Assembly: GCF_026151205.1 (NCBI RefSeq)
Contig: NC_087081.1
Location: 374,001-434,000 of the forward strand
Direction of reading: 5' to 3'
Source of the DNA: Bolinopsis microptera
Taxonomy: Eukaryota; Ctenophora; Tentaculata; Lobata; Bolinopsidae
DNA: 60,000 nucleotides
The notes under the pieces were generated by a model. The model had not been told where the DNA came from, did not search any database, and saw nothing but the letters and a program-made list of their open reading frames with translations. Each line of letters starts with the position of its first letter. The first letter of the stretch is position 1. Shown here in pieces: positions 41,174-59,945 of this stretch. The translations under genes and the position numbers were made by a program.

Positions 41174-43162
41174 TCATACAGGGTTTGGTGGGCCACCTCT
41201 GAGTGCGTTAGAATATAGCCTACTGCTTGATAGTTTGGTTTTACTAGATTTAAATTGAAAGATGCAGCGTTTTAATAGAACAACAAGGATGCTGGTGCAT
41301 TTTCTATTGAGATGGAGTTCATCTCCAACATCAGTCTTTGCAAGATCATAATCTAAAAGATTTGTTCGCTTGTCTAGGAACTTAATAAAACCTTCAACTA
41401 GGATAACTTTAAGATCACACTGGCATAAATCTTCAGCAATAAACCTATTAAACAAAAATATTCTACGGTTCTTATCGTGTGACTTTGTGGGAAGTACTGG
41501 ACATATGAACATTTTACATTTAGGGTTGTACTTCCTTATCAGACTAAGTTTTGTTTTATATTGCTTATAAAGTTCTTTGACCTTTTGGTCGGTGACTTTG
41601 TTCTTAAGGTCATTAGTGCCCACCATTAGCACAACATTACGGTATGATGTGCATGATAGTGGGTCTATTGAGTCTATTGTAGGAGCCCAAGATCTGAGGC
41701 CAGGGGTCGATTCTCCAAGTTTACCTTTGCCGCTTCCGAATGTTATGGGCCCAAAGTTAGAATCCCCTACGAGAATAGTTGAGTTGAAGTTTGACCAATG
41801 GATGGCCCTGAATGTAAGGCTGAAGCGAATGCCGTCAGAAACAGAATCATCATCTTCTTCTTTGATGGTGTGTTTGAAGAAGTCTTGACTATGCCTAGTC
41901 ATCTGGTACATGCTTCTGCTATTACATTTGACAGTCATTGTTTCGTCAGACTGTAAGTTCCTAAACTGAAGGTGACGTGGGATCCCTAGAGATATGGTGA
42001 AGATAGATGACTTAGGGTCAATGTCCCCCTCATTGTCTGCGTGTTCTGGGAGAGTTGACTCCTTATCATCATACATGTTCACTAGGCAAGAGTTTAGTCT
42101 GTAGTGGTGCCTTTCCTCTTGGTGTGAAGACCCATACTCATTGTTGAGACGCTCCATCAGTTTCTTGATGGGTTCGGGCATCTCCAAAGGGTTTGACTTT
42201 GAACCCATGTACTTGTAGTGCTCTCCATATTGAAGTACATTTCTTTGCCCCTCTAATGAGAAGTCTGCAATTTGATTCTGTAGCATATTCATGAGGTCGC
42301 TCTCTTCTTTCTCTGTGATGTAGTCTTCTAGCTGGTTTTCTACATGCTTTATATCAGGAACCAAGTTGATTGAACTGACATTTTCTACTTGAATTGGGAC
42401 CCTCCTAGGGGGTTGTGGTGGTTGTGGAGGACTGTAGTCGTTCATTTGAGGAGGAGGAGGACGGTTAGGAGTGTTCTTTAAGGATGCTATGTTTTGGGTT
42501 AGCTCTGTCAGCTGATGTTGTATCGATGAAATGAAGTCAGTCGTGGGTTGGTTAATATGCTTCATTTTCTGCTCTACTATACCCTCAAGGGACTCAATTA
42601 CCTCAGCCGAGATTTGGTTTGCATAGCAAGTTGTTTGCAATGCGTTTGCTAACTTAGCAGACTTATGATTCTTTGGTCTTGGGTATGGGGCAACAAAGCA
42701 CCAGGGACAGCCCCAATTGGGAAGCAATGAATCAATCCCCTTCTGGGTAAGATCTGTACCATTCAAGTTTGCACATAGAGAGTGCCAAACTTGGCCACAG
42801 TCCTTACAGGTCAAAAGCCAAGACTTACCCCCGGAGGTTCTGCAGCAGGGGCATTTAGACTTGGTGACTTTGGATTTTGGCTTTGATGTGCTGGTGCTGT
42901 CATCACTAACATTTTCTTCAGACTCTGACACTGATGTCGCCAGAGGTGAAGCACGGCCACTTTTGAGGAGTGACGTCTGTAGGAGGCTCTTATTGCTGGG
43001 GGTTCTTTCAAAGGTAGAGTTCACGATTACACTTCGCTTATCACTTTCACTCTTGGATGATCTGGTTCTTTTATCTAGGTGGGGGCTCATCAAGGAGATG
43101 GGGGTCCTAGGTGAGTTTCTGTCAAGTCTTTTTCCGCTCATATTATTGAGAATATTGATCAC
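41174..43162 (-). CDS. LINE-C ORF1: PHD finger, AlkB-like dioxygenase, SGNH hydrolase
   Basis: 662 aa. After a Ser-rich basic start comes a PHD-type finger: C104/C107, C119/C122, H127/C130, C152/C155. Coiled-coil-like helices (~180-230), a Pro-rich linker and a helical segment follow. Residues ~345-455 match AlkB: LNSCLVNMYDD, LPEH374-A-D376, FTISLGIPRHLQF, K430-H431 and R446-FSLTF-R452. The SGNH domain follows directly: VGDS with G466-D-S468, VGTND with GTND 515-518, and D614-E-L-H617. All three signature blocks of both enzymes are present. PHD fingers usually read histone H3 tails and could guide integration. The initial Met may instead be Met8. Activity is inferred. Confidence 0.85.
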   Translation of the reverse strand: MINILNNMSGKRLDRNSPRTPISLMSPHLDKRTRSSKSESDKRSVIVNSTFERTPSNKSLLQTSLLKSGRASPLATSVSESEENVSDDSTSTSKPKSKVTKSKCPCCRTSGGKSWLLTCKDCGQVWHSLCANLNGTDLTQKGIDSLLPNWGCPWCFVAPYPRPKNHKSAKLANALQTTCYANQISAEVIESLEGIVEQKMKHINQPTTDFISSIQHQLTELTQNIASLKNTPNRPPPPQMNDYSPPQPPQPPRRVPIQVENVSSINLVPDIKHVENQLEDYITEKEESDLMNMLQNQIADFSLEGQRNVLQYGEHYKYMGSKSNPLEMPEPIKKLMERLNNEYGSSHQEERHHYRLNSCLVNMYDDKESTLPEHADNEGDIDPKSSIFTISLGIPRHLQFRNLQSDETMTVKCNSRSMYQMTRHSQDFFKHTIKEEDDDSVSDGIRFSLTFRAIHWSNFNSTILVGDSNFGPITFGSGKGKLGESTPGLRSWAPTIDSIDPLSCTSYRNVVLMVGTNDLKNKVTDQKVKELYKQYKTKLSLIRKYNPKCKMFICPVLPTKSHDKNRRIFLFNRFIAEDLCQCDLKVILVEGFIKFLDKRTNLLDYDLAKTDVGDELHLNRKCTSILVVLLKRCIFQFKSSKTKLSSSRLYSNALRGGPPNPV

Positions 43163-43210
43163 GGGGATGTGCTGGGTGCCCTCTGGGCTGCCACCACCGG
43201 CGAATTAGCT

Positions 43211-43998
43211 GCACCTGAAATGAGTAGATCATGGGTGGACGTCTGATTTATAATGGAAAAAGGGAACAATGATTACTTAAAACTATTTACTAACTATTTT
43301 ATTCATAAGAGATACCATAAAGAAGAGTTGATTTCGATTGAGACATGCAATAAGTTGCTTTAAGGGTGAATGGTTGGGTAGGTGAGGTGGTGGGTGCTGT
43401 TGATTAGATTTAATGGTTTGATGAAGCATATGTATTGTTTGGAATTGCTTTATGTGTTAGAGGTTGGGGTAAAGGGAATTGTGGGATTCCTGGGTAAGGA
43501 GACATTGTGGAAAGCTGGTTGAGTAAATAGCAATTGTAGTCGACGAGCTTTCCACAAGGGGATTTAGAGTAAAACAATACATAATCAAATAATGTGGTTA
43601 TATGGTCATTCAATAATACAAGTTACGAAAGGTTAATGTATTGTAATTAGTTTGAATTTGGGTTTTTTAAAACTTGTATTATATAATGACAAAGATACAT
43701 GCACAGTTAAATAAAGTTTACTATTAATCAGCATCAATCAACAGCACTTTACAAACAACAAATAATTTAAGGAAGAGACCAGCCAGAAGCCAGCAATCAA
43801 TGTCAGGAGCTTTTAGGGAGGGGTTGTTTATGAGAGGATGTTGGTTTTATGTTTTGTGATGTGGAATTTCACAATCTACTCATCTTCAGTTGGAGCATCA
43901 TCGCCGGCAGCAACATCCCTTTGGACACCTTCGCATCATCCCCCAGTGATCATTCTTTTACTCAGACATTGATTGCGGCTCGAAGGCTCGATCTACAT
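43211..43998. other. non-coding stretch upstream of LINE-C
   Basis: May include the LINE-C 5' leader. A frame at 43894-44000 following a tcttcag acceptor-like site (WSIIAGSNIPLDTF ... SFTQTLIAARRLDLHP) looks somewhat protein-like but matches nothing I recognise and runs into the 41-bp repeat. Confidence 0.35.
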
Positions 43999-44040
43999 CC
44001 TCAAATTATTTGTTATATAGTAGTGTTGAAAGTATTAAAA
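43999..44040 (+). repeat. 41-bp dispersed repeat, single arm
   Basis: Same sequence and orientation as 3532-3572 and the left arm of 46806-46902. Unlike the last, it has no inverted partner beside it. Confidence 0.85.
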
Positions 44041-44985
44041 CTTAAAATTTATTAACGATCTGACTACAGACTAGCGATCAACGTTCCCCGTAGCTCAACA
44101 GAGGGGGTAATCAGGGCACGTGTTAATGAAAAATGTAAGTGTCCTTCCACAATCCCTTCTGTTGGGTCACACGTTTATTGGGGACTGAGATCGCTAGCGT
44201 GTAACTAGAAGCAGTATATGTAAAGTAACATAGGTGATCATGATAGGTGATAGGCAATATGAAATTACAAATCTAATTTTATCCCATGGACTTATCAATT
44301 AAGGGCTGGTGGTGGTGTCATCGTTTGTCGTACTCAAAACGTTTCGCGGTTGTGAATGCCGGCCCATCGAGGAAAATCTTTTTACTTTGTTTTTTAACCA
44401 TTATAAAGTATGATTAGTCGGATATAATATTGAGTTCAAACAGTTCCCGAAACGAAAAAGCAAACATTTGATTTTTTTTTACAAGGCAACTTTTAATGAT
44501 TATTAATGAAATTATCGGATATTTATAATTCAAATTGTATTTTACTTTTGTAATGTCACAATCCAGTCTCGAAACATATATAATTTGCGGCTGTAGTTGG
44601 TTGGTTTAAAACCATCATTTTAAGCCGATTTTTCAACAAATTACTGCCAACTTTAATACCTTTTCTCGATGGGCATTAAATTTGGAAATTACTTATATTT
44701 TTGTTGGTTTTTGGTTGACCTGGAACCTATTACGTTTAAGTTGTGCACTTTTACTATATGTTTAACATGTTTACTGTGTTAAATTTGATCAAAGTTTAGC
44801 TTATATTCGTAAACTCTCACAATAGTCAAATGTTCACTATACAATTATGCTTAATGTAGAGTTAACATTTCAGACAAGTGTTTGCCACACTCAAGAGAGT
44901 CTTAACTTTAAAACTTTTTTTGGTGCTTGATATAACAAGTTTATCTCTTACAGTAACAATGTTTATGTGATAAGGAGTGCGAATC
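44041..44985. other. non-coding upstream region of the BEACH-like gene
   Basis: AT-rich with no ORF. A ctcttacag acceptor-like site at 44946-44953 suggests that the start codon at 44986 lies in an exon with an upstream 5' UTR exon, whose position I cannot find. Confidence 0.4.
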
Positions 44986-52475
<7,490 letters not shown>

Positions 52476-52750
52476 TTTGGGTAGTAGAATGAAGAGCTCG
52501 GAGAAGGACTTCGAAGTGAGGAAAGCTAAGGCATGGGGAGCGTGTCACAAGATGAAGCTTGTATGGAAGTCGGATATGCGTAGAGATCTCAAGATACGAC
52601 TTTTCTTGGCTACAGTTGAGTCCATCCTTCTATATGGCTCTGAAACATGGACTGTCAGCCAGACCCTCGCAAAACGTATTGATGGGTGTTATACGAGAAT
52701 GCTGATGGATGTTATACGAGAATCCTTCGGAAGGACACGGGCTGCTAAGC
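52476..52750 (+). pseudogene. LINE RT thumb fragment joined to BEACH-like exon 6
   Basis: The frame YLGSRMKSSEKDFEVRKA ... MRRDLKIRLFLATVESIL.. ..LLYGSETWTVSQTLAKRI matches the thumb region of RTE-type LINE ORF2. It starts abruptly at about 52476, in the same reading frame as host exon 6 (KLWSLISPSGSPNI), and decays after ~52700 (DVIRESFGRTRAAKH). Confidence 0.75.
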
Positions 52751-52826
52751 ACCATACACGCGAAACTCAATTATATTTCCTGATATACTGCCATTTTACC
52801 TTATCTAGCTCTAGCCTCGTGTTAAC

Positions 52827-53015
52827 AATGGGCAATTTGTCGCCGGCGGGCCGGGGAACATCGCCATGCACCCTGCGGTAACATCGCCGGATAAGTAGAA
52901 ATGTAGTCGAATTTCGCCAATACACGTCGGGACGTTGCCAGCACGCGCGCGAATTTCGCCCAAACTTCGCCGAACAGATGGGGATCAGAAGAGTAACTTC
53001 GCCACACACAAATTG
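52827..53015. other. GC-rich island with reiterated ttcgcc/atcgcc words
   Basis: About 190 bp markedly richer in GC than its surroundings, with many TCGCC words (gtcgccggcgggccgg, acatcgcc, atttcgcc). No coding frame is convincing. Confidence 0.6.
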
Positions 53016-56000
53016 AAAACTATATAATATCATTGTGTGCATCATGGCTAACTAAATTTGCCCCTTAATGAACAGGACATATGCTTATGATGTCCACAGA
53101 ATATTAAAGGAATATAATTGTAAAATATGGGAAATAGCATGCAGGAAAGTTTAGCAACTTTAAGCAATATTTCATTTGCATGAGTTTAATTAACATAGTA
53201 AAACGTTATTTTTGAATAGGAATACCTTTATAACCAATTGTTCAACACAATACTATACAAAAACTCGATCTCCTAACAATTCAAAACCAGTAAAATGATT
53301 ATTTGAAAAAGAGTGGCGAAGTTTTTCCCCGACACGGCGATTTTACCCCAATCTACGGTAAGCCGGGTGAAACACAAACCCTACTAAGGTAGGGGAATGG
53401 ACTCGAGCCACCATTTTTGGCAAGACTAATCATATGCTTGAGCTTTTAATAGTTCAATTGCGAAAAGGCAAAATTTGCCTAACTATAAAGGTCGAACAGA
53501 TAATATTTTGTAATAAATTACACCAATGAAACCAACTGAATTCTTAAGTCTATTGTCTGAAAATCTAAGCAAGACTATTATCGCACGAGAATTGAGCATA
53601 AAAGTCAACTTCTACTCCAAAACAAATATATAAGCGATTTAGGGCCTGAAAAGGAAACTTGCATGCATGCCCGCGCTAAAACTACATTCTAGACATGTAA
53701 AATTGCGGGAAACGATTGGCGTGTCGACCTGTTGATATTTTTAATCTGATTAACGATCCTTTACCATTATGTTGCGAACGTTAAAATCTTTTAGCGAACG
53801 CGTTTCAACAAACTATTTTTAGTGGGTCGTACCTAATTAATGACGTCTAAACTAGGTAATTTGCGCATGAACCTATAAATATAGGGACTGATGTAATCAA
53901 GGCAGTTTAGTGGCACAGAAATCGAAAGAATTAGTGATTTTCATAATCAGTAGTCAATGCAAGACAGGGTTATGAAAATTACAAAGAATAAAATGGCGTC
54001 CTGGACTTGGGGACAGCCTCATACACAGTTCATTAATGCAATCTGAAAAACCATTCTGCTAGCTAAAAGTAAAAAATGATTTTGTAGGTATAACCTGAAA
54101 ATAAAATTAAAGATTAAAATTGAAAACGAACTGAACTAAACTAAAAAAAGAATGACACGTCCTGCTAAAATACTTTTTCCGAAGTTAAAATTAAACCCAA
54201 CTTTTCCCCAATTGTTAAAATACTCTTGTTTTTTTTTTTTCCCCCGAACCCAAAAAAAAAAAAAGGATTTCAAACCGTTTGCGCAAGGTGCAGCAATATT
54301 AAAAACTTTGTGGTGAGGCAATTTTACGTACAAATTTTACAATCCAAAATAAAACTGTTTATAAGAACTGACTAATACACTAACGAACTAACTGACAAAA
54401 AATTTACCATAATAACTGCTTTCTTTGGGATATTCCCATCAATAGGGATAATTAATGACATCAAAATTTAATTCGAACTCTGTCTAAATTATTTTAAAAA
54501 ATTTTCCCTTAATTAAATATTGATAGTGATAGAAAGCACTAATATCAAAAAGTCAGTTTCACGAACTGAAAGTATTATTTTATTCTTATTCATCTCTAGG
54601 GAGGATATATTTCACTTAAAACCCGTTTAATTGACCAAAATCATATAAAGAAACCATACCATGAAGATTTTACTTTTCCGAGCCACCGTGAGCCTATATT
54701 GTTTCTAAATCATGGCTGAACCCATTGGATATCGTTATTCTGTTTGATAACTTATAAGCGACATGGTTGTTCAGTAACCCTCAACCCAGTTGAATCCCAT
54801 CCCCAAGCCAACAGTGATGATTAGTCGAAGCATAATGAAACTAGAGCCAATTACTTAGCGAGACACAATGATGAACTGGCAGATCAAGCACTTTTTGGGA
54901 ATCCCCAGCATAAAATTAACAACACCTGTTTCCAAACATTAAAGTTAAAGATTATAAACTTACCGTTGCCTAATTCGAGAACATGGAAACCACACGTGCA
55001 ATATGATTTTGAACGGCGCGAATTAACCCAAATTAACTGAAAACTGAAATCTGAAAGAGAATCTTATTCAGTACGGGCTATCGCGTCGCGCGGGAATAAT
55101 TTTTGGGTCACGTTCATCAGTTTGTGTTTCCCTTTTTAATTACATTACCATGCAGAGAGTGGTTTCAGAAAGGGCGCAAATTCAACTTGCAAAGATAAGT
55201 TTAAACCTGGGTACGGTACCTCCTCAGGCTGTTGCTATATATAAGGTAAACCATTGAATTAACATTGAACATATTAGGCGATTTAAAAATAGTCTATACA
55301 GATAGGGCGAATACAGGTTTATGCAACGCCCAGGAATTATAAGCAGCAAATTTCTGGCTACTGCTACGTGCATCACGGAGAATCAAAGCAAATATTATAG
55401 TGGTACCGTGGCATGTCCTTCTTGGTCACGTTGTATAGTTCATGGATTAAGTCCCTGCTTGCCTGTTGGCGTTGCTGCGTGTGATCTAGCTGGGAACAAT
55501 TTCGAGAACTCTTGGCGTCGTTCCTCTCTTCACTTCTTCTTCCGCACAAAAACTGTTTTAATCCGTGAGAGGCCCCTGTGTAAATACGTTTCCTTATGTT
55601 TCCAAACGTTAAAATCTTTAGCGAACGCGTATCACAAACTATTTTAGGGAACGTTCCCGTACGAATTCACTACAGTTACAACTAAGCTTATAAAGGCAAA
55701 AATCAACGATAAGGCTTTATCTTAAAGAGTGAAACGCGGAAACTGAAACAGATCCTATTGCACGGGAGAACTCAACGACAACGTTTTTCTATTATGAATA
55801 CGTTCAGTAGGTTGAAATTTATTGTTCTGAATTTTTACCTGTCAGATACGTATAATAACAAAGTAATCTCTCCGTAGGCTTCGGTAGGAGAAATAAAACA
55901 AGCTGATAAGAGACATAAAAATACTAAACGTAATGCCAATTATGTGGCGTGAGTATATTAATTTAATTTTTGTGGCCGACTTTAGCTTCAATGATATCAC

Positions 56001-56788
56001 CGCGCACCGTTAACATACCATAGTCTGACACACCCTCTAAAATCCGAAAAAGTGTCATTCTGTCGTATATATTTGGTAGAATTCGTCCAGCAAACTATGA
56101 AAATTTTTGCTGCGCTCCGGTCTATCACAGCCGTTTCTCCTAATACCGTAGAGAAATTTTTTTTATTAACAACATAAAACTCGATTGTCTAGACTCCGTA
56201 CCTATACGAACTAAATAAAAGATGCTCATAATGAAACTGATCATCTTATCATAAGTAAAAATAAATGCTGTTACGTGAGCTTTTGCTGGTCCCATGAATA
56301 GAATTTCAAAGGATATGAAATAATATAAATATTAATATACTTGTACATTTACGAGTCCTTCTGAATCTATTATAATACCATAATACACGACTTTCTCATT
56401 TCATAATTCTATCAAACACATTTAAATACTCCTGCAGCGAGAACAAAATATTGAGTGTCGAAACTAACACAAGCATCATATTGCCTGTTGTAAAAAAACG
56501 GCCGAACCGTTTACTACAATTAAGTCATGTCAAACAAATCAAACATATTTTAAAAACGTATACGCTATCTGCAACATTTGACATCAAGCACAACGTGCAC
56601 AGTCCGGTTTAGTCAATAATGTTACCTTGAACCTCAGGCTATCATGTTCATTAATGATAGAGAGTCGGACGGCGGAAGACAGGCGAGCGCTGCCCAATAA
56701 TCAACAATGCAGCTCTAAAACGCTGCGGACTTGCTATTATAAAATTTGGATGAGCCGCTCGATTGAAATCCCGACGCGATAAAAAACT
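53016..56788. other. long AT-rich region without recognised genes
   Basis: No exon or domain found on either strand. A 108-codon frame at 55321-55647 has no recognisable motif and is probably chance. A ~45-bp piece (gaacgttaaaatctttagcg-like) occurs at 53775-53820 and again at 55606-55645. T- and A-runs at 54230-54265 form a simple-sequence hairpin. Confidence 0.5.
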
Positions 56789-57006
56789 GCCACCTACTGG
56801 CTACTAACTGCCACTAACTGCACTAACGGCCACTACTGCTACTGTCCCGCGCGCAAATTGCGTGGGCGCGATTGTACAGTTAGTGCAGTTAGTGGCAGTT
56901 ATGGCAGTTTTGTAGCTGTTTATGGCAGTTTGTGGCAGTAGTGGCAGTTTTGTGGCAGTTAGTGGCATTTGGGGCTGTTAGTGGCATTTGTGCAGTTAGT
57001 GACAGT
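56789..57006. repeat. inverted minisatellite of ACTGCCACTA / TAGTGGCAGT
   Basis: The left part (56789-56845) has actgccacta-type words. The right part (56875-57006) has many tagtggcagtt words, their reverse complement, around a CG-rich centre (cccgcgcgcaaattgcgtgg). It could fold into a long imperfect hairpin. Confidence 0.8.
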
Positions 57007-57914
57007 TCTTTGCACTAGCTCCGCTCCTGTGAGAGGAACCCCTGCAAGCTTTAAAGGCTTGTGTTACTTTAACATCACTTTGAATTTCACGAAAGCAGAT
57101 AAAAAGGTAGGTTTTCTTGAATCAAAGTAAAGCTAATATCATTAGAACAGTATAATGGTTTACTTTAATACTTCGCTTTGGTAAACAGTATTATATAGAT
57201 TTAACTAACGACTTTCTCGCTTTAGGTATTTTATATAAAACACTTTTATCATTGTTTGATTGGACTGTCCAATCATGGCACTAGTTTTATTACAAAAGAT
57301 ATCAAAATCGTGCGGTAAAAATATTATACAAGCACCCATAAATGACAAAAGTCCATTAATTTTCAACATTCCCTCATTGCTTTTGTGTTTTCCTGCATGC
57401 TCTTACACTGGCAGCTCTTACTACATGGGGGGCAGGTCGCCCCGTGGTGGTTTCATGGAGGCGTACACAAAAAAAACTGACTGAACATAACATAAAATCT
57501 AATATGATAAGTGCTTATTACCTCTCTGCTTTAAAAATTCAAACCTTTTATAGAATCACTATAAATTACAATGTTTTGCAGTTTAGTGACTGCAAAAGAA
57601 ACTCCGGAATACTGTGGATTGGAGAGAGAAAGTGATAATTCGTTATGAGCCTGTTTCTAGGATCACGATAAACTTCCTAATAAGTTTTTTTTTCAGATAC
57701 GATAAACTTCTTAATAAGGTATGATCTTAGCTATGGTCAACGATTAACTTCCTATACAGTTATTTTATTGATTAACCTCCTTCCTCTTCGAGATCTGAGG
57801 CTAAAGTTACGGGTGCAAAGACCGGTAGCTTGAGACTACCCGTTGTTACCTAAAATCCCTAACTCACTCTTTCCACATACGCGGCTAACCTTTCCCGAAT
57901 CAATATTTCAGGTA
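57007..57914. other. non-coding stretch
   Basis: AT-rich. The only frames over 60 codons are unrecognised and overlap in different phases. Short repeats of cgataaacttcctaataag occur near 57665-57755. Confidence 0.45.
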
Positions 57915-59810
57915 GTGGAGAACTTAGAGTTAGATTATTTATTCCGCTTTTTGAATTGCCCCCCGTCTTCATCATGCTAGATTCCCGTTCATTTTTTAGA
58001 AGCTCATTAATCAGTCGGTCGGCCTTACTAAAGAACCTCTCACCCTAATAAAACCACGTTAAACTTGAAAGTCCCTGATCGACTACTAGCCTTTCAGCGC
58101 TACAGCACTAACCACTGCATTACAGAGGAGCCAAAATTTGTGGAGGCATCTCCTAGAAACGTACATATTAAAAAATATCATGCACAGTGCCATTCTTTTG
58201 TTTGTTCACACTATTTCCTACTCCTAGACTCCGTGATCGGACTTTTGATTTCTGTACCATTATCGTTAACTTAAGTTAGATTAATTTATTCCGCTTAGAT
58301 TTTCCCCACTCTCCATGCTAGATTCCCGTTCATTTTTGGAGCCTTCATTTAAGCATCGGCCCTTACTAAAGAAACCTCTCACCCTCGTAAGAACACGTAA
58401 CTTTTAATTCTGATCAACTACATAGCCTTCGCTACAGCACAACCCGTGCATTACAGAGAGCACAGTTTGCGGAGGCATCCGAGAACGTACATATTAATAT
58501 ATCATGCACGGGTCCATTCTGTTGTTAGGTTTCACATCTATTTCCACTCCTATAACTCCGCGTTTCGGATTTTGATTTCTGTACCAGTTTATCATTAACT
58601 TAGAGTTTAAGTATTTATCCGCTTTTTGATTTCCCCATCGCTCCATCTATTATTGCTAGATTCCCGTTCAATTTTAGGAGCCTCATTTAATCAGTCGGCC
58701 CTTAAGAAAGAACCCTCACTCTAATAAAACACGTAACTTGAAGCTGATCGACTACATAGCTTTCGCTACAGCACTAACACGTGCATAACAGAGGAGCAAA
58801 AGTTGCCGGAGCATCCTAGACGGTACATATTTAACATATCATGCACGGGTGGCCATTCTGTTTGTTTTGGTTCACAGCTATTTCCTACTCCTAGACTCCG
58901 TGTTCGAAGTTTGATTTCTGACCGTTTTCGTTAACTAGAGTTAATATTTTATTCGCATTTTGGATTTTTCCCCCACTCTCATGCTATTATTGCAATTCCT
59001 GTTCAATTTTTCAGACCTCATGTAATCGAGTCGCCTTACAAAGAACCTCTCCCCTAATAAAACACTTAACTTGAAGTCCCTGATCGACTACAATAGCTTT
59101 CGCTACAGCACTAACACTGCATTTACAGAGGAGCAAAAGTTTGCGGAGCCATCCGAAACGGTTACATATTTTAACAGATCATCACGGGGTGCCCTCCTGT
59201 TTGTTTGGTTCACTGCTATTATCTACTCCTAGACTTTTTGATTTCTTACCAGTTTATCGTTTAACTTAGAGTTAGTTTATTATTTCCGCGGTTTTGATTT
59301 TCCCCCACTCCTCCATGCTATTATTGCTAGATTCCTGGTCATTTCAGAGCCTCAATTTATTAAAAAAAAAAATCCTCCAGTCGGCCTTACAAAAGAAACC
59401 TCTCACCCTAATCAGAACAACTTAACATTAAAGTCCTGATCGACTACAAGCTTTCGCTACAGCACCTAAAACGTGCAATTACAGAGGAGCAAAATTTGTG
59501 AGGCACCTAGAAGAACGGTACAATATTTTAATATAACCCATGCACGGGTGCCGATCTGTTTGTTTGGTTTTCCACGAGCTAATTCCTACTCATAGACTCC
59601 GAGTACGGACTTTTGATCTTCCTGTACAGTTTAATCGTTAACTTAGAGTTAAGATTATTATTCCGCGTTTGATTTTCCCCACACTCCATTCTATTATTGC
59701 TAGATTCCTGTTCATTTCAGGCCTCATTTAATCATCCGCCTTACTTAAAGAACCTCTCACCCACTTAAGAACACGTTAACTTTAAGTCTGATCACTACAT
59801 AGCTTTGGCA
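57915..59810 (+). repeat. ~340-bp satellite, five to six diverged copies
   Basis: The word gattcccgttcat recurs at about 57980, 58321, 58659, 58993 (variant), 59330 (variant) and 59703. Between these, the blocks aaagaacctctcacc, ctacagcactaac, cagaggagcaaa, catgcacggg and tcctagactccg repeat in the same order. Differences between copies are mostly one- or two-base indels. Confidence 0.93.
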
Positions 59811-59945
59811 TACCGTATCGTATCAACGTATTTATCATCTCTCCTTCTTCCAGAGACTGGCTTTTATTTTCAACATATTACCGATCGTATCACGTTTTTT
59901 TATGTCTCTCCTTCTCAGAGACAGGCTATTCTTTCAGCATGGATA
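59811..59945 (+). repeat. two copies of a ~75-bp repeat (tctctccttc..agagac..ggct)
   Basis: The words cgtatc, tctctccttct and cagagactggct / cagagacaggct recur in order about 75 bp apart. Possibly the start of another array beyond the satellite. Confidence 0.6.

Larger units (their letters stand above)
37701..43210 (-). mobile_element. LINE-C, near-complete non-LTR retrotransposon with PHD domains
   Basis: Minus-strand two-ORF element. ORF1 (41174-43162) and ORF2 (37759-41169) are both intact and separated by only four nucleotides. It differs from LINE-A/B in having a PHD-type zinc domain in each ORF and no hydrophobic ORF2 leader. PHD and esterase domains are known from CR1-like LINEs. End coordinates are approximate. 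Confidence 0.85.

Noticed and set aside
30934-43162. Endogenous retrovirus or LTR retrotransposon
   Set aside because: No LTRs, protease, integrase or RNase H. EEP endonuclease plus RT with a poly-A tail is the LINE pattern.
43849-44055. Frame with SFTQTLIAARRLDLHP
   Set aside because: Protein-like appearance and an acceptor-like site upstream, but it continues through the 41-bp repeat, which is non-coding elsewhere, and I recognise no family.
55321-55647. 108-codon plus-strand ORF
   Set aside because: No domain, splice partner or repeat of its sequence as protein; part of it overlaps the dispersed 45-bp repeat. Probably chance.
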